DNA from: Gelidibacter mesophilus DSM 14095
GTDB lineage: Bacteria; Bacteroidota; Bacteroidia; Flavobacteriales; Flavobacteriaceae
Direction: 5' to 3'
Assembly (NCBI RefSeq): GCF_000423005.1
Contig: NZ_AUHD01000013.1
Location: forward strand, 49,021-113,020
DNA length: 64,000 nt
Shown: positions 18,793-27,913 of the stretch, one piece after another
Numbering within the stretch: the stretch's first letter is position 1
How the letters are laid out: the number at the start of each line of letters is the position of its first letter
The notes under the pieces: model-generated
What the model saw: the letters and a program-made list of their open reading frames with translations, nothing else
The model's database searches: none
Told to the model about the DNA's origin: nothing
Position numbers and translations under genes: made by a program

Positions 18793-20193
18793 ATGAGTAC
18801 TACAGATAAAAAGAAAAATTTTGCAACTATTAATCCTACTTCTGAAGAAGAGATTAAAACCTATACCTACATGACTAACAACGAGGCTGAAAAAGCGGTT
18901 GAGAAATGTCATAGCGCATATTTAAAATGGCGACAAACCCCCATTAAGGATCGTGCAAAAATTATTAAAGCAATAGGTAAGGAACTAATGAACCAAAAAG
19001 ATGAATTGGCAGCATTGATGACCGAGGAAATGGGCAAGCTCCTACGACAAGGCCATCAAGAAGTTGAATTATGTGCCGGAATCTGTGAATTTACGGCTAC
19101 AGAAGGTTTGAATGTTCTGAAAGATGAAGAACGTGAGTTGAACGATGGAGGCAAAGGAATCATTACCTATTCACCGATTGGCGTAATTTACGGCATTCAA
19201 CCTTGGAACTTCCCAGCGTACCAAGTCATCCGTTATTCTATTTCAAATTTGATGGCTGGTAATGGGATCTTACTTAAACACGCTGAAAATGTTACTGGTT
19301 CTGCACTTTTGCTTCAAACAATTTATGAAACTGCTGGGTTGCCCAAGGATTTATTTAAAGTTTTAATCATAGATCATGACCAATCCGATTTAATTATTGA
19401 AAACGATCTGGTACAAGGTGTTACTTTAACTGGAAGTTCTGATGCTGGACGGATAATAGCCAAAAAAGCTGGTGAAGTATTGAAGAAAACCGTTTTAGAA
19501 TTAGGTAGTAATGATGCCTACTTAGTATTGGAAGATGCTGATGTGGCCATGGCGGCCAAAACCTGTGTGCAAGGACGCGTTTATAATAACGGTGAAACCT
19601 GTGTTGCGGCGAAACGTTTTATCGTTACTGAAAAAGTATATGACGACTTTAAAACTGCGTTTTTGGAAGGTATGAAAGCGGTCGTAACTGGAGATCCAAC
19701 AGAAAAATCTTCTAAAATGGGTCCTATTGCACGTAAGGACTTGCGCGAAACCCTTCATGAGCAAGTTGAAAAAAGTGTGGAAAAAGGCGCTAAAATTATT
19801 TTGGGAGGAAAAATGCCAAGTGGAAAAGGTTATTTCTATCCTGCTACAGTTTTGGAAAATGTCAAACCAGGACAACCTGCCTATGATGATGAATTGTTCG
19901 GTCCCGTGGCGTCTTTAATAAAAGCAAAAGATAATGACGATGCGATGCGGATTGCCAATGACAGTAGATTTGGTTTGGGTGGCGGCATCTTTTCAAAAGA
20001 TGAGAATAAAGCAATCGAACTGGCGCAAAAATACTTTGATACAGGAATAATAAACATCAATTCCTTCGGATTGGCCAATCCTAATATGCCTTTTGGAGGC
20101 ATTAAGAATTCCGGATTTGGAAGGGAGCATGGCGGTTTTGGAATGCGGGAATTTATCAATGCAAAATCCATTATGATTCCTAAGAAGAAATAA
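18793..20193 (+). CDS. NAD(P)-dependent succinate-semialdehyde-type dehydrogenase
   Basis: 466 residues, ALDH superfamily. The catalytic Glu is in LELGSNDAYLVL and the nucleophile Cys in NNGETCVAAKRF. The cofactor loop is GVTLTGSSDAGR. It is closest in feel to GabD/Sad enzymes that oxidise succinate semialdehyde or other short aldehydes. It lies 3 bases after the Old Yellow Enzyme gene, so the two are co-transcribed, probably to deal with reactive carbonyls. Confidence 0.9.
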   Translation: MSTTDKKKNFATINPTSEEEIKTYTYMTNNEAEKAVEKCHSAYLKWRQTPIKDRAKIIKAIGKELMNQKDELAALMTEEMGKLLRQGHQEVELCAGICEFTATEGLNVLKDEERELNDGGKGIITYSPIGVIYGIQPWNFPAYQVIRYSISNLMAGNGILLKHAENVTGSALLLQTIYETAGLPKDLFKVLIIDHDQSDLIIENDLVQGVTLTGSSDAGRIIAKKAGEVLKKTVLELGSNDAYLVLEDADVAMAAKTCVQGRVYNNGETCVAAKRFIVTEKVYDDFKTAFLEGMKAVVTGDPTEKSSKMGPIARKDLRETLHEQVEKSVEKGAKIILGGKMPSGKGYFYPATVLENVKPGQPAYDDELFGPVASLIKAKDNDDAMRIANDSRFGLGGGIFSKDENKAIELAQKYFDTGIININSFGLANPNMPFGGIKNSGFGREHGGFGMREFINAKSIMIPKKK

Positions 20194-20226
20194 AACAGTA
20201 TTTTGTAAAAACACAATAAAATTATA

Positions 20227-20255
20227 GAAGTGGTTATGGAACAAATAACCGCTTC
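20227..20255. repeat. Inverted repeat between dehydrogenase and osmC genes
   Basis: An 11-bp stem (20227-20237 with 20245-20255, one G-U pair) around a 7-base loop, lying 39 bases before osmC. There is no T run, so it is more likely an operator or mRNA-stability hairpin than a terminator. Confidence 0.45.
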
Positions 20256-20293
20256 AACAGTTAAAATTAAGTTGAACACTAAAATCTATAATT

Positions 20294-20713
20294 ATGAAAT
20301 TTGATAGAACAGCAAAAGCCCACTGGGAAGGTGGCGGAAAAGACGGAAAAGGAACCTTATCAACTGAGAGTGGGGTTTTAAAAGAATCGCCATATGCATT
20401 TAAAACTCGTTTTGAAGATGCCGTTGGTACCAATCCGGAAGAATTGATTGGAGCAGCCCACGCGGGATGTTTTACGATGCAATTGAGCTTTTTTATTGTA
20501 GAAGAAGGCTTTAAGGCAGAACGATTGGATACCAATGCCAAAGTCTATTTTGAAGATGGTAGCATTCCTAAAATCGAACTGGAACTTAAAGGGAAAGTCC
20601 CAGGCATGGATGAAAGTAAATTTAAGGACATCGCTAACAAAGCCAAGGAAAACTGTCCCGTATCAAAACTCTTGAATGCTGATATCACTTTAAAAACAAC
20701 CTTTGAGAGTTAG
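20294..20713 (+). CDS. OsmC-type peroxiredoxin
   Basis: 139 residues. The two redox cysteines are Cys59 (GAAHAGCFTMQL) and Cys121 (ENCPVSKLL), as in OsmC/Ohr proteins. These thiol peroxidases reduce organic hydroperoxides using lipoyl or thiol reductants. It lies 100 bases after the semialdehyde dehydrogenase and before an alcohol dehydrogenase, all on the same strand, consistent with an oxidative/electrophile-stress group. Confidence 0.92.
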   Translation: MKFDRTAKAHWEGGGKDGKGTLSTESGVLKESPYAFKTRFEDAVGTNPEELIGAAHAGCFTMQLSFFIVEEGFKAERLDTNAKVYFEDGSIPKIELELKGKVPGMDESKFKDIANKAKENCPVSKLLNADITLKTTFES

Positions 20714-20769
20714 GACTATAAAATTTTTCAGATAGAATAGTCTAAGAATGAATCAATAAATACAACAAA

Positions 20770-21822
20770 ATGAATACAACTATAAAAGCCTTTGGAGCCG
20801 AAAATGCCAAAGCAGATTTAAAACCAATGGATATTGAGCGCAGAGCCTGTAGCGATGATGATGTAAAAATTGACATTACCTATTGCGGTGTTTGCCATAG
20901 TGATATCCATACCGTCAGGAATGATTGGAAAAACTCAAAATACCCAGTAGTTCCTGGTCATGAAATAATAGGACGCATTTTGGAAGTTGGTAAAAATGTG
21001 AGCCACTTTAAAAAAGGCGATTTGGTTGGGGTTGGCTGTATGGTGGATTCATGTCAGGAATGTTCTGCTTGTAAAGAGGATCTGGAACAATTTTGTGAAA
21101 AGGGCATGGTGGGTACCTATAATGGCAAAGACAAACATTTAGGTGGACATACCTTTGGTGGCTATTCTACTTCTATAACAGTCAATAAGGAATTTATTTT
21201 AACCATTCCTGAAAATATTGATGAAAAAGGAGCCGCACCTTTATTATGTGCAGGAATTACCACGTGGTCGCCTTTGCGCACTTGGAACGTCAAAAAAGGC
21301 GATAAAGTAGGCGTAATTGGATTGGGTGGTTTAGGACACATGGGCGTAAAATTTGCCAATGCCCTAGGGGCGCATGTTGTAATGATTACAACCTCTCCTG
21401 ACAAGGCAAAAGACGCGAAAGCCCTGGGTGCTCATGAAGTTCTTATTTCAAAAGATGAAGACGACATGAAAAAGCACAAGAACAGTTTTGATTTTATATT
21501 AAACACCATTCCGGTTGGTCATGAGATGGACCCATATATTGCGCTATTAAAGCGCGACGCTACTATGGTGCTTGTAGGTGCCGTTGAGCCTTTGAAGCCA
21601 TTTCATGGCGGTGGACTTATTGGTGGACGCAAGCGCATTGCGGGATCTTTAATTGGTGGGATCAAAGAAACTCAAGAGATGTTGGATTTTTGTGGAAAAC
21701 ATAATATCGTTTCAGATATTGAACTCATTGATATGAAGGATATTAATAAAGCTTATAAACGGGTTATCGACTCAGATGTCAAATACCGATTTGTCATTGA
21801 TATGGCATCTTTGAAAAATTAA
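20770..21822 (+). CDS. Zinc-dependent NADP(H) alcohol dehydrogenase (YahK/cinnamyl-alcohol type)
   Basis: 350 residues, MDR superfamily. Catalytic zinc ligands are in YCGVCHSDIH and VPGHEIIG. The structural zinc loop has four Cys in DSCQECSACKEDLEQFC. The cofactor loop is VIGLGGLGHMGV. It likely reduces aldehydes to alcohols. It is the last gene of the redox group and is followed by a terminator. Confidence 0.93.
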   Translation: MNTTIKAFGAENAKADLKPMDIERRACSDDDVKIDITYCGVCHSDIHTVRNDWKNSKYPVVPGHEIIGRILEVGKNVSHFKKGDLVGVGCMVDSCQECSACKEDLEQFCEKGMVGTYNGKDKHLGGHTFGGYSTSITVNKEFILTIPENIDEKGAAPLLCAGITTWSPLRTWNVKKGDKVGVIGLGGLGHMGVKFANALGAHVVMITTSPDKAKDAKALGAHEVLISKDEDDMKKHKNSFDFILNTIPVGHEMDPYIALLKRDATMVLVGAVEPLKPFHGGGLIGGRKRIAGSLIGGIKETQEMLDFCGKHNIVSDIELIDMKDINKAYKRVIDSDVKYRFVIDMASLKN

Positions 21823-21847
21823 ATAAGACTTTAAAATAAGATTATTT

Positions 21848-21872
21848 AAAGAGGCGTGTAAGCGCCTCTTTT
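21848..21872 (+). terminator. Terminator after the alcohol dehydrogenase
   Basis: A 9-bp stem, AAAGAGGCG with CGCCTCTTT, around a 6-base loop, ending in T residues 26 bases after the stop codon. Confidence 0.85.
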
Positions 21873-21874
21873 CT

Positions 21875-21882
21875 TATTTTTG
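21875..21882 (+). promoter_or_regulatory. Candidate -7 element of the EamA gene
   Basis: TATTTTTG matches TAnnTTTG directly after the preceding terminator and 37 bases before the ATG. The -33 position is occupied by the terminator stem and shows no TTTG, so support is partial. Confidence 0.4.
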
Positions 21883-21919
21883 CGCATTCTTTTTTATAAA
21901 ATCCCAACACCATTTAACC

Positions 21920-22837
21920 ATGAGTAGTTCAAAAAACACACTCTTTATCATACTCGCTTTCTTCTCCATTTATGTGATATGGGGCTCGACTTATTTATTA
22001 AATAAGATTGCGGTATCTGAACTGCCTCCGTTTATGTTAGCTTCCATCCGGTTTATGACTGCAGGCCTTCTCATTTTTGTCATTGCAAAACTGATGGGAA
22101 AATCGTTATCCATCACAAAAAAACAGCTGGTTAATGTGTTCATTGCCGGTTTTTTATTTTTGACCATAGGTAATGGGGTCATCGTTTGGGCTTTGAAGTA
22201 TGTAGACAGCGGATTTGCAGCCTTGGAAATATCAGCACAACCTTTAGTGGTATTAGTTTTGATGCGGGTATTTCAAGGAAAAAAAATTAAGGCCATGTCC
22301 ATTTTGGGAGTGATTCTTGGGATTATAGGTATCTTCTTATTAGTCAGTCAAAACGAAGTGGTCAGTAAAGAAGGTTCAATTGTTGGCATGGTCATGATTT
22401 TCTTTTGTATGGTGAGTTGGGCATCCGGAAGTCTGTTTGTAGGAAATGCTGATCTGCCCAGTAATTATTTTGTCAATACCGGCTATCAAATGCTTGCGGG
22501 AGGATTTATGTTAGTCATTGGAAGTTTGTTATTTGGAGAAGTTTGGAGTTTACCCAATACGTGGAGCGAAGAAGTACAATGGTCTATGGTATTATTAATT
22601 ATTTTTGGAAGTATTGTAGCCTTCACTTCTTTTAATTTTCTTCTCAAAAAAGTCTCCCCAGATAAAGTGGCCACCTCTACGTATGTCAATCCTATTATCG
22701 CCTTGTTATTGGGATGGTATTTTTTAAACGAAGTCATTACCACACAGTCCATAATTGCTGCAATAGTATTGTTAACAGGCGTATATTTTATTAACACCAA
22801 AAAGAAATTAGTCATTTTTGCAAGGTTCCGTAAGTAG
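21920..22837 (+). CDS. EamA-family drug/metabolite exporter
   Basis: 305 residues with ten hydrophobic helices in two EamA repeats. The N terminus has the family signature FFSIYVIWGSTYLLNKIAV, and the second repeat has CMVSWASGSLFVG. It is an inner-membrane permease of unknown substrate, often amino acids or toxic metabolites. The next gene, a PLP dehydratase, begins 30 bases later on the same strand, suggesting joint amino-acid homeostasis. Confidence 0.92.
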   Translation: MSSSKNTLFIILAFFSIYVIWGSTYLLNKIAVSELPPFMLASIRFMTAGLLIFVIAKLMGKSLSITKKQLVNVFIAGFLFLTIGNGVIVWALKYVDSGFAALEISAQPLVVLVLMRVFQGKKIKAMSILGVILGIIGIFLLVSQNEVVSKEGSIVGMVMIFFCMVSWASGSLFVGNADLPSNYFVNTGYQMLAGGFMLVIGSLLFGEVWSLPNTWSEEVQWSMVLLIIFGSIVAFTSFNFLLKKVSPDKVATSTYVNPIIALLLGWYFLNEVITTQSIIAAIVLLTGVYFINTKKKLVIFARFRK

Positions 22838-22867
22838 AAATTAAATATCTTTAAGCTTTAATTTGCC

Positions 22868-23806
22868 ATGGATAAACATTCACTTCTAGAAACACAAAGT
22901 CGCATTTTGCCGTATGTTCACAATACACCAATCCTAACATCGCATTTGTTGGATGATTTAGCAGGGGCAAAGCTGTTTTTTAAATGTGAAAATTTTCAAA
23001 AAATGGGTGCTTTTAAAATGCGCGGTGCCGTTAATGCCATTATGCAGCTTACTAAAGCGCAGCAGGAGCGGGGTGTGGTGACCCATTCTTCAGGGAATTT
23101 CGCTCAGGCATTATCGTTGGCGGCAAGAAATTTGGGAGTAACTGCTTATATCGTCATGCCCACTAATGCGCCCAAAGTTAAGAAGGAAGCGGTGTTGGGG
23201 TATGGTGGCATTATTACCGATTGCGAACCAAATATTCAAGCGCGGGAACAGGCTGCAACCCAAATTGTGGAGAAAAAAGGAGCAACTTTTATTCATCCTT
23301 CCAATGATCTCAATGTCATTTTGGGCAATGCCACGTCGGCTATGGAACTTCTTGAAGCACAGCCAGATTTGGATTTTGTTGTAAGTCCGGTGGGCGGCGG
23401 CGGATTGATTGCGGGTACAGCTTTGGCAACCCATTATTTTGGACAGAAGTGTGTAGTGATTGGCGGAGAACCCCTAGTTGCAGATGATGCCTACCGATCA
23501 TTAAAAACGGGAAAGATAGAATCGAACGATTCAGCGCATACCATCGCAGATGGTTTAAGGACGCAACTGGGCGATATCAATTTTCCTATTATTCAAAAGT
23601 ATGTAGATCATATTATCCGTGTGGAAGAGGACGAAATTTTGAGAGCTATGAAATTACTCTGGGAACGTTTGAAGATTGTAGTCGAACCCTCAAGTGCAGT
23701 GGCTTTTGGTGCGGTTTTAAAAGACAAATCCTATTTTAAGGATAAATCCGTTGGAATTATTCTTTCCGGTGGTAACGTAGATCTTGACACCATAAAATTC
23801 TCTTAA
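22868..23806 (+). CDS. PLP-dependent serine/threonine dehydratase or serine racemase
   Basis: 312 residues, fold-type II. The PLP lysine is Lys50 in KMGAFKMRGAVNAI. SSGNFAQA binds the substrate carboxylate and VGGGGLIAG the phosphate. It lacks the C-terminal ACT regulatory domain of biosynthetic IlvA, so it is a catabolic dehydratase or a racemase. Which activity it has cannot be read from sequence alone. It lies downstream of the exporter. Confidence 0.9.
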   Translation: MDKHSLLETQSRILPYVHNTPILTSHLLDDLAGAKLFFKCENFQKMGAFKMRGAVNAIMQLTKAQQERGVVTHSSGNFAQALSLAARNLGVTAYIVMPTNAPKVKKEAVLGYGGIITDCEPNIQAREQAATQIVEKKGATFIHPSNDLNVILGNATSAMELLEAQPDLDFVVSPVGGGGLIAGTALATHYFGQKCVVIGGEPLVADDAYRSLKTGKIESNDSAHTIADGLRTQLGDINFPIIQKYVDHIIRVEEDEILRAMKLLWERLKIVVEPSSAVAFGAVLKDKSYFKDKSVGIILSGGNVDLDTIKFS

Positions 23807-23948
23807 ATCGGCAAACCCTTTGTCGGCGAAAATTGACGTTGGTATAATCACTTTACCTTTTAACGTTTAATTTAAGCGTTCATATAATTTTTTGTCGTTA
23901 AGGCGATTCAATCTGTTAATTTTGAAGCAATTAATAATTGTTCGTCCT

Positions 23949-24572
23949 ATGAGAAAGTTCATTTACCTTTTGTCGTTTTCGCTTTATTTTAGTAGTTTTC
24001 ATACCGTCAATGCTCAAGAATCGTATGAAGATCTTCCATCCAATTATAAAGAACGCCATCCTATATATGATTATTCTGATAAGGAGTTGAGCAATACGGA
24101 TTCGATTCCTGACTTTGCATCCAAACCTAATCCGTTGAAGATTACCGGTACTGTATTTTTAAGTGATGGCGTAACGCCGGCGAAAGATGTTATTCTATTT
24201 ATTAATCAAGCCGATGAACACGGTAATTACGAATTAAAAAAGCATTTTAAAAAACGTTATGTACATCATAGAGGATGGGTAAAAACTGATGCCGACGGAC
24301 ACTACACTTTTTATACTTTTGTACCAGGTAGGGATAGACATAGTAACGATTTGAAAAAAATTCATTTGGCCATCAAGCCACCTGACGAAGTAGAATATGT
24401 AGGTGACGATTTCTTGTTTGAGGATGATCCGCTCTTGAAAAAATCCTGTCGAAAGAGATTGGATGAAAACGGGATTGACAGTATTCTAAAGGCCGTAAAG
24501 ATAGAAAACATGCATGTAGCGACAAAAAACATTATACTGAAAGAGAACAGAAACGAATACGCAAAAAATTAA
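23949..24572 (+). CDS. Secreted intradiol-dioxygenase-like beta-sandwich protein
   Basis: 207 residues from ATG 23949, which gives a clean signal peptide (MRKFIYLLSF...VNAQ). An upstream TTG at 23892 would bury it. The middle resembles the catechol-dioxygenase core: VKTDADGHYTFYTFVPG. The HIH iron ligands of true enzymes (RPAHIHF) are not seen; the equivalent stretch reads DLKKIHLAIK. It is probably exported and may lack dioxygenase activity or bind metal differently. It is monocistronic, ending at a shared terminator. Confidence 0.75.
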   Translation: MRKFIYLLSFSLYFSSFHTVNAQESYEDLPSNYKERHPIYDYSDKELSNTDSIPDFASKPNPLKITGTVFLSDGVTPAKDVILFINQADEHGNYELKKHFKKRYVHHRGWVKTDADGHYTFYTFVPGRDRHSNDLKKIHLAIKPPDEVEYVGDDFLFEDDPLLKKSCRKRLDENGIDSILKAVKIENMHVATKNIILKENRNEYAKN

Positions 24573-24587
24573 AAGATTCTCACTAAC

Positions 24588-24618
24588 AAAAAATCCCACG
24601 AGTTGTGGGATTCTTTCT
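24588..24618. terminator. Bidirectional terminator
   Basis: An 8-bp stem AATCCCAC/GTGGGATT with loop GAGTT, A-rich on the left and T-rich on the right, between two convergent genes. Confidence 0.8.
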
Positions 24619-24636
24619 TGCAATATTTTAATATGA

Positions 24637-24894
24637 TTAATTTTTCATCTCGTTGACATTGTTTTGGATGTCAGCGATTTCACTTTTAGCGCCGGTTTTT
24701 AATTCGTCATATTTACTTTTCACCGTCGATTCTACATCGTTATAAGTGTTTTTTACTCTTTGACCAACCTCATTGGCTTTATCGTGAAGTTCTTGTTTTT
24801 TCTCTGGAGATAAATTTTTATATTTCCACCAGGCAAATACGCCTGCTCCAATTCCTAATAAGGCTAAAAGGCCTTTTCCTTGTTGTTTTTTCAT
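24637..24894 (-). CDS. YtxH-like small membrane-anchored protein
   Basis: 85 residues. A glycine/alanine-rich hydrophobic segment (LLALLGIGAGVFAWWKY) near the N terminus is followed by an amphipathic helix of YtxH type with regularly spaced Lys/Glu (ANEVGQRVKNTYNDVESTV). Related proteins are general-stress induced. It is probably bound to the inner membrane with the helix in the cytoplasm. Confidence 0.8.
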   Translation of the reverse strand: MKKQQGKGLLALLGIGAGVFAWWKYKNLSPEKKQELHDKANEVGQRVKNTYNDVESTVKSKYDELKTGAKSEIADIQNNVNEMKN

Positions 24895-25262
24895 GTTGTT
24901 TGATTTGTAATAAAGATAAGAAATTTTGAAGGCAATAAGAAGTTTTACAACCGTATTGTGATAACTTTAATATAACGCATTGGCCCTATTTTTTCTTTAA
25001 AACCTAGTTGCCATAATTTATGAGTTTGGAAATATTCAAATATAAAGGATTACAATTTCATGAATATTAGCAAATGTATTGAAGAGCGTTTTAAAGACAA
25101 CTTGTTGATTGCGTCTATTCCCTCTTTTGAAATATAAAGAACGGTGATTTTCATTAAAATCTGGGCAGATATTTTTCCGAATGTCTCACTTCAATGCGTT
25201 AAAACATATAAAATTCTTGTTTTCAAAATCATAAAATCTTAAATTAAAGGAAAATAAAGATT
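24895..25262. other. 368-base intergenic region, nothing firm
   Basis: A divergent promoter region between the YtxH-like gene and a small exported-protein gene. A 25-codon frame at 25061-25138 has no supporting signal. No hairpin with a T run was found. Confidence 0.4.
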
Positions 25263-25622
25263 ATGAAAACGCTGCTTATTTATATAATTATATTATGCTC
25301 CACTCCAGTTTTTGCTCAGTTTCCGAGTGCAAGTGTTACGGACCCCAATATAAAAGTACAAGCCGATAGGATAACTGAGGATTACAGTAAACACTTGGCC
25401 CTGACCGGGGTTCAAATTCCTTTATTCAAGAATAAAGTGGCCCATTACCTCGTTTTGGCACAAGATATTAAAACAGAAAAAGAAGGTCGTGAACAATTAG
25501 ATGCCTTAGTGGAAATGCAAGCCGAAGAATCCTTGGCTATGAACGATATATTGACCTTACAACAATACCGACTCTACAAAAAGTTAAAAACTGAAATTCA
25601 ATCTTTAAAAATGGTGGAGTAG
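25263..25622 (+). CDS. Small exported protein, unknown function
   Basis: 119 residues. A clear signal peptide ends at VFAQ (about residue 18). The mature part is helical and charged, with a possible helical hairpin (KTEKEGREQLDALVEMQAEESLAM). It resembles periplasmic sensor or chaperone-like small helical proteins, but I recognise no family. It is monocistronic. Confidence 0.7.
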   Translation: MKTLLIYIIILCSTPVFAQFPSASVTDPNIKVQADRITEDYSKHLALTGVQIPLFKNKVAHYLVLAQDIKTEKEGREQLDALVEMQAEESLAMNDILTLQQYRLYKKLKTEIQSLKMVE

Positions 25623-25693
25623 TCGTCTAGTTTTTATGCTCACTGATTTTTTTGGAAGACGTTTTGTATATGAGACAAATCAAACTAGGAGTT

Positions 25694-26554
25694 TTATTTA
25701 AATTCCACCAAATGAATTGTTGCGGGCCCACTTGCAGCTTCATTGGAAATAAAAAGCTCACCATCTTCACTAAAAGTCATGCCTTCTGGTTGTGGAAAGC
25801 TGATTTCATCTAGCTTATAGACGGTTTTTAAATTGCCTTTTTCATCAAGGATCAATAACTTCGGATGCTTACCTTCCAAAACATAAATATCATTGGTCTT
25901 TGGATGTATAGCTATTTCTGATGGATTGAAAGTTTTGTGCAATTTTTTCCCTCTATATTCTTTTAAGGCTTCTGCATTCATTTCAATTTTATAGGCAGGG
26001 GAATTAACGGCAGCAGTTTTTGAGGCCAAAGAAATCTTATAAATACCTTTAAAATCATCAGTAGTATCCTTGTCCTTTGGTGCGGTCAACAAGGAATTAT
26101 CTTTTGGAGAGTACGTCAATGATTCCATATTATTGGACGCCTTAAAACCCGTTTGATGAGAGCTAATAATTTTGTTGGTGGCGCTCCAATTCTTTATTTC
26201 ATATAATAAGCCATCACTTTGCATTACATACATAATGTCATTGTTGAGTGCAATGCCTTCATAGTCACCATTTCCAGCAAAAGGAATTTCTTCAACAATT
26301 GACTTTTCATCGAGATCATATAGGTATACCACGCCATTTTCATCTTCAACACAAGCTAAAGTATGGCTGTCAATCCACACGATACCACTTATTTCGTCTA
26401 GCTCTTTGGGTAATTCCCAAGTTTCAGAGATGTTATAATTATCACGTCCTTCAGTAATTTCTGCATTGGCTTGACTTACTTTAGAAAATCCAATGACTCC
26501 AATTCCAATTAAAACTGCAGTAAAAAGGCCGATATATAGGTTTGATTTTTTCAT
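25694..26554 (-). CDS. SdiA-regulated-domain beta-propeller protein
   Basis: 286 residues. An N-terminal hydrophobic segment (residues 8-24) is a signal anchor or uncleaved signal. The rest is a beta-propeller with SdiA-regulated family phrases: LDEISGIVWIDSHTLACVEDENG, DYEGIALNNDIMYVMQSDG and FNPSEIAIHPKTNDIYVLEGKHPKLLILD. These proteins are periplasmic and of uncertain function, possibly binding or hydrolysing small molecules. It stands alone, upstream of no coupled gene. Confidence 0.88.
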   Translation of the reverse strand: MKKSNLYIGLFTAVLIGIGVIGFSKVSQANAEITEGRDNYNISETWELPKELDEISGIVWIDSHTLACVEDENGVVYLYDLDEKSIVEEIPFAGNGDYEGIALNNDIMYVMQSDGLLYEIKNWSATNKIISSHQTGFKASNNMESLTYSPKDNSLLTAPKDKDTTDDFKGIYKISLASKTAAVNSPAYKIEMNAEALKEYRGKKLHKTFNPSEIAIHPKTNDIYVLEGKHPKLLILDEKGNLKTVYKLDEISFPQPEGMTFSEDGELFISNEAASGPATIHLVEFK

Positions 26555-26644
26555 AGTCTGAATTTATAATTCAAAGGTCTGCTTAAAAACTGTAAACATT
26601 CGGGAAAACAACTCCATGGCTTTAAATTCGATCAGTTTTAACTA

Positions 26645-27913
26645 TTATTTAGGAAAACTAAGACGGAATGTATGTTGGCCATTGAAAGTATAAGATAACT
26701 TTATCCTATACTTTTCTGCTATAGCCTTAGCAATGGCCAAACCAAGACCTGTAGATTTTTTATCAGTGCTTATTTTTTTGAATCTGGCAAATACGGTATC
26801 GGAGTCCAGTGGTTCTTTGCCACCAAAGTTACTTATTGAAATTTCTTTTTCGTTCATTTTAATGGTTACCGTATTATTCTGATGGCCGTGTATAATTGCG
26901 TTTTTAATCAGATTTGTCAATAAGATAATTGCTAAATCTTTATTTATTAGAAACGTCACATCTGAAAGAGTCTCTAAATCAAGCACCACGTTTTTATGCG
27001 CTGCAAAATCAACAAAATCGTCCATAATATCAGCAATCAATGTCTTGAAACTGAGGATTTCTTCGTCTACAAATTGTTTGTTTTCAATTTTCGAAATGAG
27101 GAGCAAGGATTTATTAAGTCTTGTCAACCTGCCAAGATTATCTAAGATTGAGGCCATGGTTTGAACATCTTCTCCGGATAAATTGGTGTTTTCAATAAAA
27201 AGTTCCAGTTTATTGATGCTAATGGCCAAAGGAGTTTGCAACTCGTGTGAGGCATTCTCAATAAAATGCTGCTGCTCCAAGAAACGTGCTCTGCTTTGAT
27301 TGATGAGCGTTGTAACGGAGGTATTAAGAAGTTTAAACTCTTCAATGGTCGTGTCCTTGGTTTGGATATGATGATTTTTTTCAATTCTAAAGTCTCGTAA
27401 TTGTGCCATCAGACTATGAAAGGGTTTCCAGATTTTTTTGAGCATTAAGTTGTTTAAAATAACAATCGTAATCATCAATAATGCGTAAAGAACAATCAAA
27501 TAGGTCACCAAATCCTGTATCAGATCATCCTCTTCAACCATAGAGGTAATGAACTTTACTTTATAGTAATCATTGTGATAGGCTAGTTTGGTTTCATAGA
27601 CTCTGACCGGTTCAAAATCCTGTTCATTGAGCATATACATTAAAGTATCCGTGTAGCGTTCTTCAAATCTTTCGTATTGATTTTTAGAAATTGGCGTGAT
27701 TTCGTGATTCCAAAGATCAATATCTTTATGGTCAAGGATCTCCGGATTTGTTGGCAATCGCTGTAGAAGCAATACTTTTTGGTTTTCGAGTCCATCATCT
27801 AAACTGTCATAAATTTCATCCAGCATGGCATAATAGAAGATAAACGCCCAAATGGTGATGAGCGGCACCAGAAGAATGGCCAAGTACTTGGAAGTGTAGT
27901 TGAGTAATTTCAT
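26645..27913 (-). CDS. Sensor histidine kinase
   Basis: 422 residues. Two transmembrane helices (about 10-30 and 134-157) flank a periplasmic domain of roughly 100 residues. The phosphorylated His is His223 in ENASHELQTPLA. The N box is NLIKNAIIHG and the G2 box STGLGLAIAKAIAEKY. No clear HAMP consensus is visible in the linker. It overlaps the response regulator gene by one base (TGATG). The signal is unknown. The divergent PepSY-like gene is a candidate target. Confidence 0.93.
   Translation of the reverse strand: MKLLNYTSKYLAILLVPLITIWAFIFYYAMLDEIYDSLDDGLENQKVLLLQRLPTNPEILDHKDIDLWNHEITPISKNQYERFEERYTDTLMYMLNEQDFEPVRVYETKLAYHNDYYKVKFITSMVEEDDLIQDLVTYLIVLYALLMITIVILNNLMLKKIWKPFHSLMAQLRDFRIEKNHHIQTKDTTIEEFKLLNTSVTTLINQSRARFLEQQHFIENASHELQTPLAISINKLELFIENTNLSGEDVQTMASILDNLGRLTRLNKSLLLISKIENKQFVDEEILSFKTLIADIMDDFVDFAAHKNVVLDLETLSDVTFLINKDLAIILLTNLIKNAIIHGHQNNTVTIKMNEKEISISNFGGKEPLDSDTVFARFKKISTDKKSTGLGLAIAKAIAEKYRIKLSYTFNGQHTFRLSFPK

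Noticed and set aside
20227..20255. Hairpin as a terminator before osmC
   Set aside because: Strong stem but no T run; kept only as an inverted repeat.
25061..25138. 25-codon frame starting MNISKCIEERF
   Set aside because: Too short, no membrane or signal features, no supporting regulatory signal.
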